This document shows, in pieces, positions 37,798-41,424 of a stretch of DNA of 41,424 bases; position 1 is the first letter of the stretch; every line of letters starts with the position of its first letter. The translations under genes were made by a program, and so were the position numbers. The notes below the pieces were generated by a model. That model worked only from the letters and a program-made list of their open reading frames with translations. It did no database searches and was not told where the DNA came from. This DNA is from Chloracidobacterium sp. CP2_5A (lineage in GTDB: Bacteria > Acidobacteriota > Blastocatellia > Chloracidobacteriales > Chloracidobacteriaceae): positions 1-41,424 of the forward strand of contig NKPT01000030.1 of assembly GCA_002254845.1 (NCBI GenBank). The letters run 5' to 3'.

Positions 37798-40644
37798 TCA
37801 TTCGCCAGCCTCGAATTCCGCGCTCTTGAATTTCAGCGCGTTGCAATTCTCCTTCACTGCGCGCTGAAGTCCGTCGTCGAATCCGGTAGGAGACTCGGCC
37901 TGGATCTCGACGGCGATCTTCACCTTCACCCCCGGCCGCAGCGTGAACGGCTGGACGACCTCGTCGACCAGATCGGCGAACTGTTTCTTGGCGAGAATCG
38001 GGTCGAGGTCGATGCTGCCGTAGAACCGCTTCTTGGCGCTCTGGCCGGCAGCCTGGCCACCGGCTTGGTAGCCGCCCTTGGCTGAGTCTTCGGCGCGCGA
38101 GGCGTCGCCATTGCCAGTCATCGCCTCGGTGGCGTCGCTTGATCCGACATCGGGAGCCTTGGCACGCGACGCTTCCTCGGCGGCACGCAGCGCCTCCATG
38201 TAGGCCGCCGCGGCGAACGGCTCGATCAGCAGCAGCGATGCGTCCATGATCGGCGACGCGCGCTTGCCGTAGCTGAAGCCCACGTAGCGGCCATCCTCCT
38301 TGCCCTGCGCGAAGCCGAAGAAGTCGCGGCTCTCGGCGCCTGCGGCCAGCGTCATCTGGAAGACGGTTTCGTCCTTCAGGCGCGGCAGGTAGAGCTGCTG
38401 ACAGCTCTGCTGCCAGACGGTGAGGGCAGAAACCTCCTTGACGTCATCTTTCCAGAACCAGTCTTTGAGCACCTTGGAGAGGTGGATCGGCGCCCATTCG
38501 GTGATGAGCAGCTCGTTTTCCTTGAGCGTGCGCTCGATCTCCTGCGACCAGTTCTGCGCGCTGGGGTTGAGTTGGAAGTGCTCCCAGCGCAGCTCAGACA
38601 GTCCTTTGCCTGGTCGCGCCTCCTGCATGGGCGCCAGCAGCCACTTGTAGGTCTCGCGAATCATCCGCCGCACGGTCTCCTCGGCCTGCGAGAGGCTCTC
38701 TTGCGCCTGCTTGGCCATCAGGTTGTCGAGGACGATGCGGTTGTCGCGATAATCCGCGACGATGCTGCGCCAGGCGAGATACGAGCGCACATGGTCCTTC
38801 AGACGGCTGACGCTGTCGTAGTCCGCCGCTACGAAGATCAGGCGGTTCTGCTTGAAGCGGGGCTGTTCGCCGCGCTTCTTCAGGATCTCGGTGGCTCGCT
38901 CGATGGCAAGACTTTGACCGCTCTTGCTGAAGGCTGCATCGGGTGGCAGCGCCACGAGGCGCAACTGCCAGTCATCGGGAACATCGTTGCTGGCGGTGAA
39001 GATGTGGATGCCGCCGAAGACGCCGCTGGCAAAGCTGCGCTGCACGCGCTCTCGGAGCGTGGGGAACACGTCCTCCTTGTCCTGGAAGCGGCGCTTGCGC
39101 TCTTCCATCTCGCGTCGCAGGTTGGGCCGCGTGTCGAGCCAGAAACGGTTGTTGGCGTGGTTGAGGTAGTGCAGCCGGTCGGAAAGGCGCCTGAGCGCAT
39201 CTTTGAACACCCCGATCTGCTGGCCTGGCTGCACCGCGCCCAGGAGGATGCGTTCCTGTTCAATGCCGCGCGCCATCTGGTTGGTGGCACCGGGTGCGCT
39301 ACCGAGGAAGATCGTGCGCGCTGCGCGACGACAGGCTTGCACGCTGCCAAAGCGGGTATCGCGGTTTTCGATCTCGGTGGTCTCGGCGCGCTCGCCGTCC
39401 ACGTCACGCTCGATCACCGGGTCCCAGCCCTGGGGCAGGTAGTAGATGACCTCGTTGCGCACGTCGGCGTCGTACAGCGGCAGGCTACCGGGCAGGATCA
39501 AAAGGTCGTTGTTGCCGTCCTTCCACAGACGGTGGATCACCTTGGCCATCAGTTTGAGCACGCCGCGGGTGCGCTGGAAGTTGTCCAGCGACGACCAATC
39601 TTCGTAGAGCCGGTCGAACACTTCGGGGTGGATCGGATAGGCGCGCACCAGCCGCTCGAAGTAGCGGCTCTCCTGCGTCTCCTGCGGGAAGTCGCCTCGG
39701 TTGGCGGTGTAGAAGTCGGCGAAAGCGCGGCATACCGATTCCATCGCCAACTTGTCGCTGATGCTGGAAAACAGTCGGCGACGGACGATCTCGAACGCCT
39801 CCTCGGTGGCCACCGGCTTCCACAGCGCCTGCACGCGACCGAAGTAGTGCGCCAGCGCCTCCAGCGCTTTCACGCCGCGCTGGCTGCCGGCCTCCTTGTC
39901 GGATTCGGGCAGCGATGCCAGCAGCACGGCGGTCGGCACGGCCTTCAAGGCCTCGGTGAGCGCCTGCACGAACGAGAGGTTGGAATCGAAGGTGCCACCA
40001 GACAGCGCCTTGCCTTCCTCGAACTGGCGCACATAGGCCACCAGCTCGTCGATCAGGATCACGCACGGCGCGTAGCGTGCCAGCAGCGTCTCCAGCACTG
40101 CCTTGCCGGGCGAGGTGCCGGAGGCGTCGGCGTCGGCCACCAGGGCGTAACCTTCTGCGCCCCCGAGTTGCCACGCCAGATCGCCCCACAGGGTACGGAT
40201 CGCTTGACCCTCGCGCACCAGTGGCTGATTGGGCGAAGCTTTGATGCCGTCGAGCACAGCGATGCGCGCGGGCGGCAGCTCGGTGACTCCAGCGGCATCC
40301 AGAATGGTAGGAATCCCCGGCAGATCGCTGGTCGCCGCCTCTCCCTTGGCCAGGTGATACACGGCGAGCATGGTGTGCGTCTTGCCGCCGCCGAACGCCG
40401 TCTGCAACTGGATGACCGGATCGCCGCCCTTGCCCGCCAGGCGCTTGACCACCGAGTCAAGCAACAAGCGCATGCCCTCGGTGATGAAGGTGCGCTGGAA
40501 AAACAGCGCCGGGTTCTGATACTCGGCCGTGGCCGTGCCGGCGTGCACGCGCGACAGGTCGGCGGCGAACTCGGCTTGCTGGAAGGTACCCCTGAGGACA
40601 TCTTCATGCGGGACGGCAACTTCACGCCATGGCTTCAGGCTCAT
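37798..40644 (-). CDS. DUF499 AAA-type ATPase
   Basis: A 948-residue P-loop ATPase. Walker A is TAFGGGKTH (GGGKT 85-89) and Walker [10 protein letters not shown] (196-204). DUF499 proteins accompany DUF1156 DNA methylases in anti-phage clusters; I recall this pairing from family names and cannot search it here. A low-complexity Ala/Gly/Asp-rich linker at about 835-880 separates the core from a C-terminal domain of about 70 residues. A GGGGAGAG site precedes the ATG. It starts 12 bases after the DUF1156 stop, so translation is probably coupled. A long open frame on the opposite strand is a composition artefact. Its role may be a motor or sensor for the methylase complex. Confidence 0.88.
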   Translation of the reverse strand: MSLKPWREVAVPHEDVLRGTFQQAEFAADLSRVHAGTATAEYQNPALFFQRTFITEGMRLLLDSVVKRLAGKGGDPVIQLQTAFGGGKTHTMLAVYHLAKGEAATSDLPGIPTILDAAGVTELPPARIAVLDGIKASPNQPLVREGQAIRTLWGDLAWQLGGAEGYALVADADASGTSPGKAVLETLLARYAPCVILIDELVAYVRQFEEGKALSGGTFDSNLSFVQALTEALKAVPTAVLLASLPESDKEAGSQRGVKALEALAHYFGRVQALWKPVATEEAFEIVRRRLFSSISDKLAMESVCRAFADFYTANRGDFPQETQESRYFERLVRAYPIHPEVFDRLYEDWSSLDNFQRTRGVLKLMAKVIHRLWKDGNNDLLILPGSLPLYDADVRNEVIYYLPQGWDPVIERDVDGERAETTEIENRDTRFGSVQACRRAARTIFLGSAPGATNQMARGIEQERILLGAVQPGQQIGVFKDALRRLSDRLHYLNHANNRFWLDTRPNLRREMEERKRRFQDKEDVFPTLRERVQRSFASGVFGGIHIFTASNDVPDDWQLRLVALPPDAAFSKSGQSLAIERATEILKKRGEQPRFKQNRLIFVAADYDSVSRLKDHVRSYLAWRSIVADYRDNRIVLDNLMAKQAQESLSQAEETVRRMIRETYKWLLAPMQEARPGKGLSELRWEHFQLNPSAQNWSQEIERTLKENELLITEWAPIHLSKVLKDWFWKDDVKEVSALTVWQQSCQQLYLPRLKDETVFQMTLAAGAESRDFFGFAQGKEDGRYVGFSYGKRASPIMDASLLLIEPFAAAAYMEALRAAEEASRAKAPDVGSSDATEAMTGNGDASRAEDSAKGGYQAGGQAAGQSAKKRFYGSIDLDPILAKKQFADLVDEVVQPFTLRPGVKVKIAVEIQAESPTGFDDGLQRAVKENCNALKFKSAEFEAGE

Positions 40645-40656
40645 TGATCTCTCCCC

Positions 40657-41424
<768 letters not shown>

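Noticed and set aside
38482-40647. 721-codon plus-strand open frame opposite DUF499
   Set aside because: It is rich in His, Gln, Arg and Leu, has no domain pattern, and mirrors the third-position GC of the real DUF499 gene.

Overview
The window looks like the chromosome of a GC-rich Gram-negative bacterium. The best guess is a Chloracidobacterium-like member of the Acidobacteriota. This is inferred from gene content and base composition, not from any search. The signs are periplasmic proteins with Sec signals, a SurA-type chaperone gene overlapping murA, an Rsm22-type methyltransferase, a Roadblock/LC7 protein, an exonuclease-dead PolA, and an ordinary Gln tRNA and tmRNA.

Bases 1-32257 are host backbone. 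Region 1 (149-4387) holds a PlsC-like acyltransferase, a single-domain response regulator, a DUF4178-like protein, a COG1579 coiled-coil zinc-ribbon protein, a membrane/coiled-coil protein and a convergent Roadblock protein. Region 2 (4388-8006) is a repeat-rich intergenic segment, a 4Fe-4S ferredoxin, bioA, and a convergent adenosine-type deaminase coupled to the Rsm22-like gene. Region 3 (9390-12903) is a plus-strand run of a prenyl diphosphate synthase, a TlpA thioredoxin and an M28 peptidase. It ends at a hairpin shared with a convergent small secreted protein. Region 4 (13354-16399) has a TrpF-like protein with altered catalytic positions, then murA and a SurA-like gene. Region 5 (16418-26277) is a long minus-strand run, gmd-fcl-rsmG-parA-parB-purL-polA, with two perfect parS sites. 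Those sites suggest proximity to the replication origin. Region 6 (26469-32257) has tRNA-Gln, lpdA, a GH57 branching enzyme, lepA and ssrA (tmRNA) with its terminator.

Right after ssrA the character changes. From 32478 to the right edge there is one compact minus-strand operon of at least five genes. In transcription order these are the C-terminal end of a DUF1156-type DNA methylase (cut by the window edge), a DUF499 ATPase, an 1167-residue SIR2-domain protein, a small unknown protein and a QueC-like PP-loop enzyme. The spacing is tight (gaps of 12, 52 and 17 bases and one 11-base overlap). None of these genes has a housekeeping role in common with the left side. The most economical reading is an acquired anti-phage operon at the 3' end of ssrA. 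It would combine DNA modification (DUF1156), an ATP-driven motor or sensor (DUF499), NAD+-consuming immunity (SIR2) and a 7-deazaguanine-type or amidation chemistry (QueC-like). I do not recognise this exact combination as a named system.

A second, independent feature of the host DNA is the recurrence of perfect or near-perfect short tandem duplications (about 9-14 bases, 2-3 copies) in intergenic gaps.
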